DNA of 64,000 nt from contig NZ_VJZZ01000013.1 of the NCBI RefSeq assembly GCF_009659535.1, forward strand, positions 62,001 to 126,000, given 5' to 3'. Below the pieces are notes generated by a model, which was not told the origin of the DNA, did no database searches, and worked only from the letters and a program-made list of their open reading frames with translations. This document shows positions 47,767-55,636 of this stretch, piece by piece. Position 1 is the first letter of the stretch. Each line of letters starts with the position of its first letter. A program made the position numbers and the translations under genes. The DNA is from Aggregicoccus sp. 17bor-14 (GTDB lineage: Bacteria; Myxococcota; Myxococcia; Myxococcales; Myxococcaceae).

Positions 47767-48093
47767 ATGTCGAAGGCCTGCACCCACCTGCAATCCACCG
47801 TGCGCCACCACACCGCGCCCGTCACGCCCAGCGGCAAGGGCTGTCAGGAGTGCCTCGCGAGCGGGAGCGAGTGGGTGCACCTGCGGCTGTGCCTCACGTG
47901 CGGGCACGTGGGCTGCTGCGACGACTCGCCCAACCGCCACGCGAGCCAGCACTTCCACCGCACGGACCACCCGGTCATCAAGTCCTTCGAGCCGGGCGAG
48001 GACTGGGCCTGGTGCTTCCGCGACGAGGAGATGGTGGAGCGCATCCCGGCCTTCCCCGCCGAGAGCCCCTCCGAGCACTACGCGGCGCCGTAG
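47767..48093 (+). CDS. UBP-type zinc-finger protein
   Basis: 108 aa. It matches the ubiquitin-hydrolase-type zinc finger: C5, a CxxC (CQEC near 28-31), CLTCGHVGCCDD near 44, HASQHFHRTDHPV near 60, and a Trp-rich WAWCF end near 80. In eukaryotes this fold binds ubiquitin C-termini; bacteria encode stand-alone versions of unknown role. The preceding 210-bp gap has a 7-bp stem hairpin at 47674-47696 but no other gene. Confidence 0.9.
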   Translation: MSKACTHLQSTVRHHTAPVTPSGKGCQECLASGSEWVHLRLCLTCGHVGCCDDSPNRHASQHFHRTDHPVIKSFEPGEDWAWCFRDEEMVERIPAFPAESPSEHYAAP

Positions 48094-48266
48094 CGCCGGG
48101 CCCTGCGCCGCAAGGGCCCTCCGGGACGCCGCGCCGCGCTACCCCTGCGACCGTGCAGGGCGCCGCCCCACCCGGCGCTCGCTGCCGTGGGTGTGGAGCG
48201 CCGTTACGGTGAGGTCAGGAGTACGCAGCACAAGGGCAGGCCCGCGCCTGCCCGGGGGGAGTACCC

Positions 48267-48695
48267 ATGTCGATGGCTCGAGGCTCCGTGCCCGGACGCA
48301 TCCTCCTCGTGGAGGATGACGCCGACATCAACGCGACGCTGTGCGAGATGCTCGAGGAAGAGGGCTACGAGGTGCAGGCCGTGCCCAACGGGCGCGCGGC
48401 GCTCGAGGCCCTGGAGCAGCTGCCCGCCCCCTGCCTCGTGCTGCTGGACGTGGAGATGCCGCGCATGGACGGCTACGACTTCCTCGCCCACCTGCGCCAG
48501 CACGCGCGCCACGCCGCGGACCCGGTGGTGGTGGTGACGGCGAGCCGCCACGCCCCCACCGAGGTGGACGAGGTGCTGCACAAGCCCTTCGACTTCGAGG
48601 TGCTGCTGGACGCGGTGGAGCGCTACTGCGAGGCGGGCCCGCGGCCGGACACGCGCTGGCGCGCGGACGCCGGCCACGGCCTGCACGCGCTGTAG
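48267..48695 (+). CDS. Single-domain response regulator
   Basis: 142 aa. Receiver with VEDD, phospho-acceptor Asp61 (VLLDVEMPR), Thr-Ala-Ser switch and Lys106 (HKPFD), plus a 25-residue tail. The ATG at 48267 follows GGGGGGAG by about 6 bases; an ATG two codons later is possible. It lies alone between the UBP-finger gene and a small RelE-like gene, so its kinase is not defined by context. Confidence 0.92.
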   Translation: MSMARGSVPGRILLVEDDADINATLCEMLEEEGYEVQAVPNGRAALEALEQLPAPCLVLLDVEMPRMDGYDFLAHLRQHARHAADPVVVVTASRHAPTEVDEVLHKPFDFEVLLDAVERYCEAGPRPDTRWRADAGHGLHAL

Positions 48696-48785
48696 ACCCA
48701 CATCCTGCGCGCCGCACCTACCGCTTGGCGCGCCGCGGGCACGTGCATACCTCCCGGCACCCACCGACGAGAGAGAGCGCGCCCC

Positions 48786-49058
48786 ATGCCCTTCGCCATC
48801 CGTATCTCCCAGACCGTTCAGCCCGCGCTGCGCACCCTGAGCGCGCCGCAGCGCCGCCTGGTGCTGCAGGAGCTCGCCCGGCTCGCCGAGCGCGCGAGCG
48901 AGGCACGCAAGGCAGGCTGCCCGCAGCGCCCCGTGGGCCTGCGCGTGGAGCTCGAGCGCTACCGCCTGCGGCTGGAGCTGGACTACGCGGGCGGCTCGGT
49001 GCGCCTCGTCGGGCTCACCGGGCGCGCCGTGGCGCCCGTGCGCCTGCTGGCGGCCTGA
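48786..49058 (+). CDS. Small RelE/ParE-like protein
   Basis: 90 aa, basic. The layout resembles the RelE/ParE toxin fold: an N-terminal strand (FAIRISQTV), two helices (LSAPQRRLVLQELARLAERA) and C-terminal strands (YRLRLELDYAGGSVRLVGL). No antitoxin gene is adjacent, and the catalytic set cannot be judged by eye. A convergent gene with the same kind of layout lies 57 bp away. The fold call is an inference from pattern only. Confidence 0.65.
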   Translation: MPFAIRISQTVQPALRTLSAPQRRLVLQELARLAERASEARKAGCPQRPVGLRVELERYRLRLELDYAGGSVRLVGLTGRAVAPVRLLAA

Positions 49059-49074
49059 GCGGTGGCCCGAGCAG

Positions 49075-49100
49075 CGGCCCGAGCCTCGTGGCCCGGGCCG
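49075..49100. terminator. Hairpin between convergent small genes
   Basis: CGGCCCG and CGGGCCG form a 7-bp perfect stem around a 12-base loop, in the 57-bp gap between two convergent genes. GC-rich, with no T-tract. Position supports a bidirectional terminator. Confidence 0.4.
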
Positions 49101-49115
49101 GGCGGCGCCGCGGGC

Positions 49116-49499
49116 TCAGGCCTCGGGCGGGTCGCCGCGCCGGCCGAGCGCGCGCGCGCCGGGCGGCAGCTGGCTGAAGAGGCACAGGCACACCGTGCGC
49201 GCCTCGGCGCGCAGGCTGTAGCCCAGCACGAAGCGGCCCGCGCGCAGCAGGAAGCGGCCCCCCGGAGGCAGCACCCGCGGCGGGCTCTCGCTCAGCGCCT
49301 CGGCGAGCGCATCCAGCACCCGCTGCACGTCGCGGAAGTCCTCCCACCCGAGCGCGCTCAGCTGCCGCCACGCCTCCTGCGAGTACTCGACGCCGAAGCG
49401 CCGATAGGACGAGGACGGAGACGCTCGCTGCGGCGCAAGGGTCTGCTGCAATGCGGCGGTGCCTTTCTGGCCTGAGAAGCCCTCGCCGCGCACACACAC
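49116..49499 (-). CDS. Small RelE-like protein
   Basis: 127 aa from one of several overlapping GTG codons near 49490-49499; the true start is uncertain and the first 30 residues are likely disordered or untranslated. From about residue 32: YRRFGVEYSQEAWRQLSALG, DFRDVQRVLDALAEAL, then FLLRAGRFVLGYSLRAE and VCLCLFSQLP, a strand-helix-helix-strands order like RelE/ParE toxins. No adjacent antitoxin. Convergent with the similar-sized gene at 48786. Toxicity is not implied without experiment. Confidence 0.6.
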   Translation of the reverse strand: MCVRGEGFSGQKGTAALQQTLAPQRASPSSSYRRFGVEYSQEAWRQLSALGWEDFRDVQRVLDALAEALSESPPRVLPPGGRFLLRAGRFVLGYSLRAEARTVCLCLFSQLPPGARALGRRGDPPEA

Positions 49500-49661
49500 C
49501 GCCCGCGCCGAAGGCCCCGGCCTGCCCGGGACGACTGCACCGGGAACATACGCACTCCGGAGCGCCCCCGCAGGCCCTCCCGGGCGGTTTCGGGGGACTG
49601 TCGCGGGCGGGTGACCGGTGCGTGGCGGATGCAGTGTCCACGGGCTTGCACCTGCAGGGAC

Positions 49662-50873
49662 TCAGGGCGGCCCGGTGAGGCCTTGCGCGCGGAGGAAGCG
49701 CGCCACCTCCTCGCCCATCACCCGCTGCCCCTTCGCGCTGGGGTGGATGCCGTCGCCGTCCAGGCCGGGCGCGAACTGGTGCACGCTCGCGCTCGAGCGC
49801 GTCGCGGCCTCGAGGTCGATGACCCCGGCCACCTTCGCCTCCTCGCGCAGCCAGCGGTTCACCACGAGGCGCTGCTCGCGCACCTGCGCGTAGCTGCCGC
49901 GGGTCGTGCGCTCCTTGGGCAGCAGCGTGGCCGCCCACACGGTGCAGTGGGGGCGCAGCCGCTCGAAGAGCCGCGCGAGCCGCGTGCGCAGCTGCACCGT
50001 GTCCGGCTGCGCACCGAGGTCGTTGGTGCCCAGCAACACCACGCAGTCGCTCACCTCCTCGAGCACGAGCACCTCCGCGTCCAGGTTCGCGAGCGCGTCG
50101 TAGAGCCCCTGCCCGCTCACGCCCGCGTTGAGCACCGGCACGCCCAGGCGCGCCTGCGCCACGCCGGGCCACGCCTTGCGCACGTCGTCCGCGCCGTTGA
50201 GGTAGCCCTCGGTGATGCTGTCGCCCACCGCGACCACCGCGGGGCCCGGCACGCCCTCCACCTCCAGCGTGGCGAGCCCCACCGCGCGCCGCCAGCGCTC
50301 GCCGCGCAGCGCCCCTGCCTCCAGCGCCCACGCGCCGGAGCGTGCGCGGCCTCCGGGCAGCGCGCCGATGGCGCTCACGGCGAGCGCGCCCCGCGCCTCG
50401 AAGGTGACGAACAGCTCCTCGCCCCGTGCCACCTGGAGCGCGAGCGGGTCGGACACCACGCGCTCTCCCGCGGACGCGCTCGCCCCGGGCGCGCCCGCGA
50501 AGCTCAGCGGGAGCGGCGCGGAGGCGGGCGTCTCGCCGGCGCCCGCGCGCGCCACGCTCGCGCGCTGCAGCTGCAGTGCGCCCCCGCCCGCGCGAAACGC
50601 GAGCCGCACGCGGCCCCCCGCCCGCCCCAGCGGTACGCGCAGCCGGAAGGTGGTGAGCGACTCCACCCGCAGCGTCCAGCGCAAGGCCTGGTGGAAGGCG
50701 GGCTGGAAGCGCACCGGCGCGGGCGCGGGCCCGGAGGGCGGCGGCGGCGGGGCGGGCGCTGGCGCGGAGGGTGCGGGCGCCTCGGGCGGGGGAGGAGCGG
50801 CGGGCGCGGGCTCCTGGCCGCCACACGCGAGCGCCCCTGCGAGCAGCAGCCACCTCCACACGCCCCTGTCCAT
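49662..50873 (-). CDS. SGNH/GDSL-family esterase lipoprotein
   Basis: 403 aa from the ATG at 50873, which has GGGAGG about seven bases upstream (a GTG two codons earlier is less well placed). Lipoprotein signal (LLLAGALAC), then a 45-residue Pro/Ala linker. An N-terminal beta domain (about 55-200) resembles a carbohydrate-esterase-2 type jelly roll. The SGNH hydrolase domain (about 205-400) has catalytic Ser219 in GDSITEG, GTND near 280 and DGIHPS near 373. Such proteins deacetylate polysaccharides or hydrolyse lipids. Likely on the outer face of a membrane. A palindromic site lies 97 bp upstream. Confidence 0.88.
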   Translation of the reverse strand: MDRGVWRWLLLAGALACGGQEPAPAAPPPPEAPAPSAPAPAPPPPPSGPAPAPVRFQPAFHQALRWTLRVESLTTFRLRVPLGRAGGRVRLAFRAGGGALQLQRASVARAGAGETPASAPLPLSFAGAPGASASAGERVVSDPLALQVARGEELFVTFEARGALAVSAIGALPGGRARSGAWALEAGALRGERWRRAVGLATLEVEGVPGPAVVAVGDSITEGYLNGADDVRKAWPGVAQARLGVPVLNAGVSGQGLYDALANLDAEVLVLEEVSDCVVLLGTNDLGAQPDTVQLRTRLARLFERLRPHCTVWAATLLPKERTTRGSYAQVREQRLVVNRWLREEAKVAGVIDLEAATRSSASVHQFAPGLDGDGIHPSAKGQRVMGEEVARFLRAQGLTGPP

Positions 50874-51189
50874 CCCCACCTCCCCGCCTCAAGGTGGGCA
50901 TGCGGACAGAGCGGCTGCACCCGGGTCCGTGGGCACGCCTGGCTGCACGGCGCGGGCACCTCGATCCTCATGCAACTGAGTTGCATCTATCTCGACCCCA
51001 AGCGGCGCGGCTCCGCCCGGCCCGGGAGCGGCCGTGCGAGCGAGGCCACCCTGCAGGCACGCTCCCACTGACTCGACGCCGTGGCGCGGGGGCGCGGCGG
51101 TGCACGCGGCAACTGGTCCGCAGAGGCGATGGCGCAGGCGGGGCGGCCGCGTCAGCTTAGGGAGGAGCTGCAGGGGCGGGAGTGGGCGG
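50874..51189. other. Divergent intergenic region
   Basis: 316 bases between the esterase (minus) and the CxxC microprotein (plus). Apart from the 17-bp palindrome at 50970-50986, which stands out as a local A/T-richer patch, I see only GC-rich sequence with no coding signal. Confidence 0.5.
50970..50986. promoter_or_regulatory. Perfect 17-bp palindrome (operator candidate)
   Basis: ATGCAACT-G-AGTTGCAT: perfect 8-bp arms with one central base, about 97 bp upstream of the esterase lipoprotein ATG and 204 bp upstream of the microprotein. Length and symmetry fit a dimeric repressor site, possibly of the Fur/Zur family, but the assignment is not secure. Confidence 0.5.
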
Positions 51190-51402
51190 ATGGTGACTTG
51201 CGAGCGGTGTGAAATGCGGGCGGGCCTGCTTCTGCAGCTCGAGCTCTTCGTGGCCTGGTGGTTCGGGCGCGCGGCGCGGGGGTGGACGCGCCAGCGCGCC
51301 CCGGAGGACGCGGGGCCGCTCGCGCCCCTGGACCTCTACTGGTGCCCGCGCTGCTCGCAGCTCTTGCGCAGCGCCGCGCCGCAGCGGCGCGCGCGCAGGT
51401 AG
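51190..51402 (+). CDS. CxxC microprotein (zinc-ribbon-like)
   Basis: 70 aa: MVTCERCEM at the start and WCPRCSQLL near residue 51 give two CxxC knuckles about 44 residues apart, with a Trp/Arg-rich helical middle (LELFVAWWFGRAARGW). It would bind one zinc. The ATG at 51190 follows GGGAGTGGGCGG. It ends 27 bp before the stop of the convergent LuxR-type gene. No family recognised. Confidence 0.65.
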   Translation: MVTCERCEMRAGLLLQLELFVAWWFGRAARGWTRQRAPEDAGPLAPLDLYWCPRCSQLLRSAAPQRRARR

Positions 51403-51429
51403 CCGCCGCCGCGCGAGCGCCGCACTCCC

Positions 51430-52173
51430 TCAGCCCAGCGAGCGCGCCGGGCCCGGCGCGCTCAGCGGCAGCTGCAGCCCCAGCCCGCGCGCACGCAGCG
51501 CCATCTCGGCGCGGTTCTCCACGCGCAGCTTGCGGTACAGCTGCGTCACGTGCGCCTTCACCGTGCGCTCGGTGATGTTCATGTGCGCGGCGATCTTCAG
51601 GTTGTCCATGCCGTGCGCGATGTAGCGCAGCACGTCGCGCTCCCGGGGCGTGAGCAGCAGCCCGGGGAGCTCCGGCGCGCTCATGGACGAGGGCGAAGGC
51701 CCGCCCAGCCGTCCCTGCACCATCCGGCGCTCCCCGCGGCCCACCGCCGCCACGGCCTCGAGCACGGCGTGCACGCCGTCGCGCGCGGTGAACACCACGT
51801 CGTGCGCGCCGAGCGCGAGCGCGCGCTCGGCCAGCGCGGGCTCCTCTGCGTCATCGAGTCCTCCACCCGTCGCTGCACCGGGGCCTCCGACGAGCACCAG
51901 CGCGTGCACCTCGGGCCACGCGCGCTGCAGCTCGGCGAGCAGCTCCCAGGGGCCCGCGCCCAGAGGCTCGCCCCGCGCGCGCGCCTGAGCGAACATCGAG
52001 GAGACGCGCAGCAGCAGCACCGCAGGAGGCGCGGGGTCCAGCTGCCCGAGCAGTGCCTCGGGCGTGGCGGCGGCCGCCGTCACCCGGTGCCCTGCGGCCG
52101 TCAGCAGTCCCGTGAGCAGCTCGCGCAGCAGCGCATCGCGCTCGAGCACCGCGACTCGCACCGACTCGCCCAT
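51430..52173 (-). CDS. LuxR-type regulator with degenerate receiver
   Basis: 247 aa. N-terminal receiver-like domain (about 4-145) in which the phosphorylation residues are lost: the acidic pair reads ERD, the phospho-acceptor position is Arg (LLLRVSS where LLDV is expected), and no KP motif is present. A LuxR/GerE helix-turn-helix (about 175-235) follows, intact: LTPRERDVLRYIAHGMDN and NITERTVKAHVTQLYRKL. It should bind DNA without phospho-control, perhaps through a ligand or partner. One of only two DNA-binding regulators in the window. A perfect GCCACGTGGC palindrome lies 31 bp upstream. Confidence 0.9.
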   Translation of the reverse strand: MGESVRVAVLERDALLRELLTGLLTAAGHRVTAAAATPEALLGQLDPAPPAVLLLRVSSMFAQARARGEPLGAGPWELLAELQRAWPEVHALVLVGGPGAATGGGLDDAEEPALAERALALGAHDVVFTARDGVHAVLEAVAAVGRGERRMVQGRLGGPSPSSMSAPELPGLLLTPRERDVLRYIAHGMDNLKIAAHMNITERTVKAHVTQLYRKLRVENRAEMALRARGLGLQLPLSAPGPARSLG

Positions 52174-52203
52174 CGGTTCCTCCCCCGAACATGTGTTGGC
52201 GCC

Positions 52204-52213
52204 GCCACGTGGC
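52204..52213. promoter_or_regulatory. GCCACGTGGC palindrome upstream of LuxR-type gene
   Basis: A perfect 10-bp palindrome 31-40 bp upstream of the LuxR-type ATG. LuxR/NarL regulators bind short palindromes, so it could be an autoregulatory site; unproven. Confidence 0.35.
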
Positions 52214-52266
52214 AGACCCCGGGGCGTACGGACGCGCTCGCCCCCTGGATCTCCCGCGCCACACCA

Positions 52267-52293
52267 GGGCCCTGCAGTGGACACTGCGGGCCC
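52267..52293. promoter_or_regulatory. Strong hairpin in 52.2-52.5 kb divergent gap
   Basis: GGGCCC-T-GCAGTG-GA-CACTGC-GGGCCC: two 12-bp arms with a single bulged T and a two-base centre. It sits between the LuxR-type gene and the small membrane protein gene. It could be an operator or a structured leader. The rest of this 296-bp gap shows nothing else I can name. Confidence 0.4.
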
Positions 52294-52469
52294 GCGCGTT
52301 CCGCACCTCGGAAGCCGCGCACCCCCTGTGGGAAGCGGCGTTCCACGCAGGGTCCAGCAACCCCGCTGCACACGCGTCTGGGGAGCGGGCGTGTGGGCGC
52401 GTGCGCCGGGTGCCCCCCTCCTCTGCCCAGACCTGGGCACCTACCTTGTTCCTCCGGGAGGGTTGAACC

Positions 52470-52751
52470 GTGAGCTCGATCACCATCGTCTTGGCGTTGC
52501 TGCTGGTGCCCATGTTGATCGGCCTGTGCACGCACGCACTCGCAGGTCTGCTGGGCTTCGGCCAGCAGCTGGCGGGGCTCTTCGGCGCCGCGCCCCGCCG
52601 CCGCGCGCACCCGGTGCGCACCGCGCGGCGCGCGTCCCTCCTCGCCGCGCAGCAGCGCGTGGCGCAGGGCCTGCCGCCCCATCGCGCTCCGGAGCGCCTC
52701 GCGATCCCCGAGCCCACGGTGGGCCTGCCCTCCGACGCGCCCGCCCGCTGA
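52470..52751 (+). CDS. Small membrane protein
   Basis: 93 aa from a GTG preceded by GGGAGGG. One N-terminal hydrophobic helix (ITIVLALLLVPMLIGL, about 4-19), possibly a second weak one (ALAGLLGFGQQLAGLFG), then a basic tail (RRRAHPVRTARRASL) and a Pro-rich end. Probably inserted with the basic tail in the cytoplasm. It ends 45 bp before the next kinase and may be cotranscribed, as a candidate accessory subunit. No family recognised. Confidence 0.65.
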   Translation: MSSITIVLALLLVPMLIGLCTHALAGLLGFGQQLAGLFGAAPRRRAHPVRTARRASLLAAQQRVAQGLPPHRAPERLAIPEPTVGLPSDAPAR

Positions 52752-52796
52752 GTCGATTTACTGGACTTTCGGCCCGCGCTCCGGAAGCTCCACTCC

Positions 52797-54254
52797 GTGT
52801 CCTCCGCGCCCCCGCCCTCCACCTTCGAGCTGCTGGCGCAGCTGCACCCGGACGGCGTGCTGGGCGCGGTGCTCGAGGACGGCAGCTGGCGCGTGCACTT
52901 CCAGGACGGCGTGGCGCTGCGGCTGATGCAGCGCAGCGTGCTGGGCCCGCTGCAGCCGCTCGCCTTCCCCGGCGCCGCGCCCCTGCTGCAGGCGGCGCAG
53001 GAGGCACTGCGGCGCGGCGCCACCCGCCAGGACCCGGTGGAGCGGGAGCTGCCGCTCGAGGTGCGCGGCGGCGCGGGCTGGCTGCGCGTGCGCGCCGTGG
53101 TCCTGCCCTCGGCAGCGCCTCCAGGGGCTCCGGCCGACGCGCCGCAGGTGGCGCTGTTCCTCGAGGACACGAGCCTGGCGCGCGCCTTCGAGCAGGAGCT
53201 GCGCCGCAGCCGCGAGCTGATGTACGCGGTGGTGGAGGCGACGAGTGACGCCATCTACGTGAAGGACCCGCAGGGCCACTACCTCTTCATCAATGCCGCG
53301 GGCGCCCAGGCGCTGGGGCGCGGCGTGAGCGGCGTGGTGGGCCACACGGACGCGGAGCTCTTTCCCCCCACGCTCGCCGAGGCCACGCGCGCGCACGACC
53401 TCGAGGTGCTCGAGCGCCGCCAGACGCTGAGCTACGAGCACGCGGAGGAGCCGGAGCGCGGCACGGGCCGCGTGTGGCAGTCCACCAAGGGCGTGCTGCT
53501 GCACCCGGACGGGCGCGTGCGCGCCCTCTTCGGCACCAGCCGGGACGTCACCGAGCGCCGGCGCGCGGAGCGGCTCCACGAGCGGCTGCTGGGCATCCTC
53601 GGCCACGACCTGCGCAGCCCCCTCACCGCGCTGGCGCTGGACCTGCTGCAGCTGCGCCGGCTCGCGCCGCCGGGCCCCCTGCAGCACCTGGGCGAGCGGC
53701 TCGGGCGCACGGCTCGGCGCGTGGAGCGGCTGGTGGCGCTGCTGCTGGACTACACCCAGCTGCACGCGGGCCGCCCGCTGCTGCTCAACCGCCAGGAGGT
53801 GGAGCTGCGCGGCCTGCTGGAGGTGGCGCTGCGCGAGGCGCTCGCGGGCCACCCGCCGCGCGCCGTGGAGCTGGTGGGCGAGCCGCTGCGCGCGCGCCTC
53901 GACCGCCCGCGCATGGCGCTGGTGTTCGCGCAGCTGCTGGACAACGCGCTCCGCCACAGCCCGCCGGCCAGCCCCCTCACCGTGACGCTGCGCTGCGAGG
54001 GCGGCCGCGCGAGGGTGCAGGTGCACAACGAGGGCGCCCCCATCCCGCTCGAGCGCCTGCAGCACCTCTTCGAGGCCCCGGAGATGGCCCCGAGCGCCGC
54101 CGCGGAGGAGACGGTGCGCCTGTCGCTGGGGCTCGGGCTGCACGTGGCCCGGGCGACCGTGGAGGCCCACGGCGGTCACCTCGAGGTGAGCAGCGGCGAG
54201 GGCGTGGGCACGGTGGTCACCGTGACGCTGCCGCTCGGTGACGGACAGGGCTGA
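52797..54254 (+). CDS. PAS sensor histidine kinase
   Basis: 485 aa from the GTG at 52797. A weak N-terminal PAS-like part (about 10-125), a clear PAS (about 140-260, SDAIYVKDPQGHYLFINAAG), HisKA with His270 in GHDLRSPL, and HATPase with Asn-type G1 box HNEGAPIP and LSLGLGLHVA. The DHp signature is diverged (LLLDYTQLHAGRP), so this is the most distant member of the Asn-type kinase group in the window. No output domain. Confidence 0.9.
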   Translation: MSSAPPPSTFELLAQLHPDGVLGAVLEDGSWRVHFQDGVALRLMQRSVLGPLQPLAFPGAAPLLQAAQEALRRGATRQDPVERELPLEVRGGAGWLRVRAVVLPSAAPPGAPADAPQVALFLEDTSLARAFEQELRRSRELMYAVVEATSDAIYVKDPQGHYLFINAAGAQALGRGVSGVVGHTDAELFPPTLAEATRAHDLEVLERRQTLSYEHAEEPERGTGRVWQSTKGVLLHPDGRVRALFGTSRDVTERRRAERLHERLLGILGHDLRSPLTALALDLLQLRRLAPPGPLQHLGERLGRTARRVERLVALLLDYTQLHAGRPLLLNRQEVELRGLLEVALREALAGHPPRAVELVGEPLRARLDRPRMALVFAQLLDNALRHSPPASPLTVTLRCEGGRARVQVHNEGAPIPLERLQHLFEAPEMAPSAAAEETVRLSLGLGLHVARATVEAHGGHLEVSSGEGVGTVVTVTLPLGDGQG

Positions 54255-54368
54255 GCGCGGGCGCGCCCACTGGGCGACAGGCGGGGGCGGCCCCACCTTG
54301 AGGCACGGCGGTGCCCGTGCGGCACTCGCCCCGTCCCCTCTTCCCTGCGCGTCCCCGCGAGGTGCCCC

Positions 54369-55439
54369 GTGTCCAGCCGCCGTGACTTCCTCGAGCTCGC
54401 GGGCGCCGCGCTGCTCGCCCCCGTCGTCTCCGCCGCCGCCGCTGCGGCCGCGGGCCCCTCCACTACGGGCTCCTCGGGCTCCGGCCCGGGCAGCACCGGA
54501 AGCGATGGCGGCACGCGCGGCATCCTGCTGCCGCGCACGCTGGGCAAGACGGGCGTGCAGGTGTCCGGCCTCGGCGTGGGCGGCTACCACCTGGGCACGA
54601 TGAAGAGCGAGGCCGAGGCGGTGCGGCTGGTGCACGAGGCCATCGACGCAGGCCTCACCTTCTTCGACAACGCGTGGGAGTACAACGAGGGCCGCAGCGA
54701 GCAGTGGCTGGGCAAGGCGCTCGAGGGCAAGCGGCAGCAGGTCTTCCTCATGACGAAGGTGTGCACGCACGGGCGCGACAAGCGCGTGGCGATGCAGCAA
54801 CTGGAGGAGTCGCTGCGCCGGCTGAGGACGGACCACCTGGACCTGTGGCAGGTGCACGAGGTGGTGCACGACAACGACCCCGCGCTGCACTACCAGAAGG
54901 GCGGCGTGCTCGAGGCGCTGGAGGAGGCCAAGCGCCAGGGCAAGGTGCGCTTCGTGGGCTTCACCGGCCACAAGGACCCGGCCATCCACCTGGACATGCT
55001 GCAGCGGGGCTTCCCCTTCGACTCGGTGCAGATGCCGCTCAACGCCTTCGACGCCACCTTCCGCTCCTTCGAGCAGCGCGTGCTGCCCGAGGTGCTCAAG
55101 CGCGGCATGGTGGCGCTGGGGATGAAGAGCCTCGGCGGCGAGGGAGACCCGGTGAAGAAGGGCGCGCTCGCGCCCGAGGAGGCGCTGCGCTACGCGCTCA
55201 GCCTCCCCGCGCACGTCATCATCAGCGGCATGGACAAGCCGGAGGTGCTGCGCCAGAACCTGAAGGTCGCGCGCGACTTCAAGCCGATGAGCGCGGAGGA
55301 GATGCGCGCCTTGCGCGAGCGCTGCCGGCAGCTCGCCGCGGACGGGCGCTTCGAGCTGTACAAGACGAGCATGAAGTACGACGCGGACGTGGGCCGCGCG
55401 CAGCACGGGCTGCCGTCCATGAAGGAGCTGGGCGGCTGA
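54369..55439 (+). CDS. Tat-exported aldo/keto reductase
   Basis: 356 aa from a GTG. Twin-arginine signal (SRRDFLELAGAALLAP) followed by an Ala/Gly/Ser-rich linker to about residue 48. The AKR barrel has the catalytic set Asp and Tyr in FFDNAWEYNEG, Lys in LMTKV and His in WQVHE, plus GFTGHKDP and IISGMDKPE. It reduces or oxidises carbonyls with NADPH; a Tat signal means it is folded in the cytoplasm before export, with its cofactor if any. The substrate is unknown. It is followed 197 bp later by the Slt-type gene. Confidence 0.9.
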   Translation: MSSRRDFLELAGAALLAPVVSAAAAAAAGPSTTGSSGSGPGSTGSDGGTRGILLPRTLGKTGVQVSGLGVGGYHLGTMKSEAEAVRLVHEAIDAGLTFFDNAWEYNEGRSEQWLGKALEGKRQQVFLMTKVCTHGRDKRVAMQQLEESLRRLRTDHLDLWQVHEVVHDNDPALHYQKGGVLEALEEAKRQGKVRFVGFTGHKDPAIHLDMLQRGFPFDSVQMPLNAFDATFRSFEQRVLPEVLKRGMVALGMKSLGGEGDPVKKGALAPEEALRYALSLPAHVIISGMDKPEVLRQNLKVARDFKPMSAEEMRALRERCRQLAADGRFELYKTSMKYDADVGRAQHGLPSMKELGG

Positions 55440-55593
55440 GCCAGCCGCCCGCCCCCTCCAGTCCTCGACACTGCCGGGCGCCCTGCTCGCGCCCCGCCCC
55501 CTGAAACGCCCACCTCCGGACAGCAGCGGCAGGCAAGCGGGCGGGGGCGGTAGCCGTTCGGCGCCGCGGCCGCACCTTGGCTCCCGAACAGGG

Positions 55594-55622
55594 CGTCCCG
55601 GGGCCGTGCAGCGCCCGGGACG
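55594..55622 (+). promoter_or_regulatory. Hairpin in 5' leader of transglycosylase gene
   Basis: CGTCCCGGG and CCCGGGACG, a perfect 9-bp stem around an 11-base loop, ending 14 bases before the ATG at 55637 and directly before its GAGGGA ribosome site. It could affect translation initiation or terminate upstream transcripts. Confidence 0.4.
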
Positions 55623-55636
55623 AGGGAGCGGCCAGC

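Noticed and set aside
48786-49499. Classical toxin-antitoxin module
   Set aside because: The two genes are convergent and both look toxin-like; neither has an upstream antitoxin partner.
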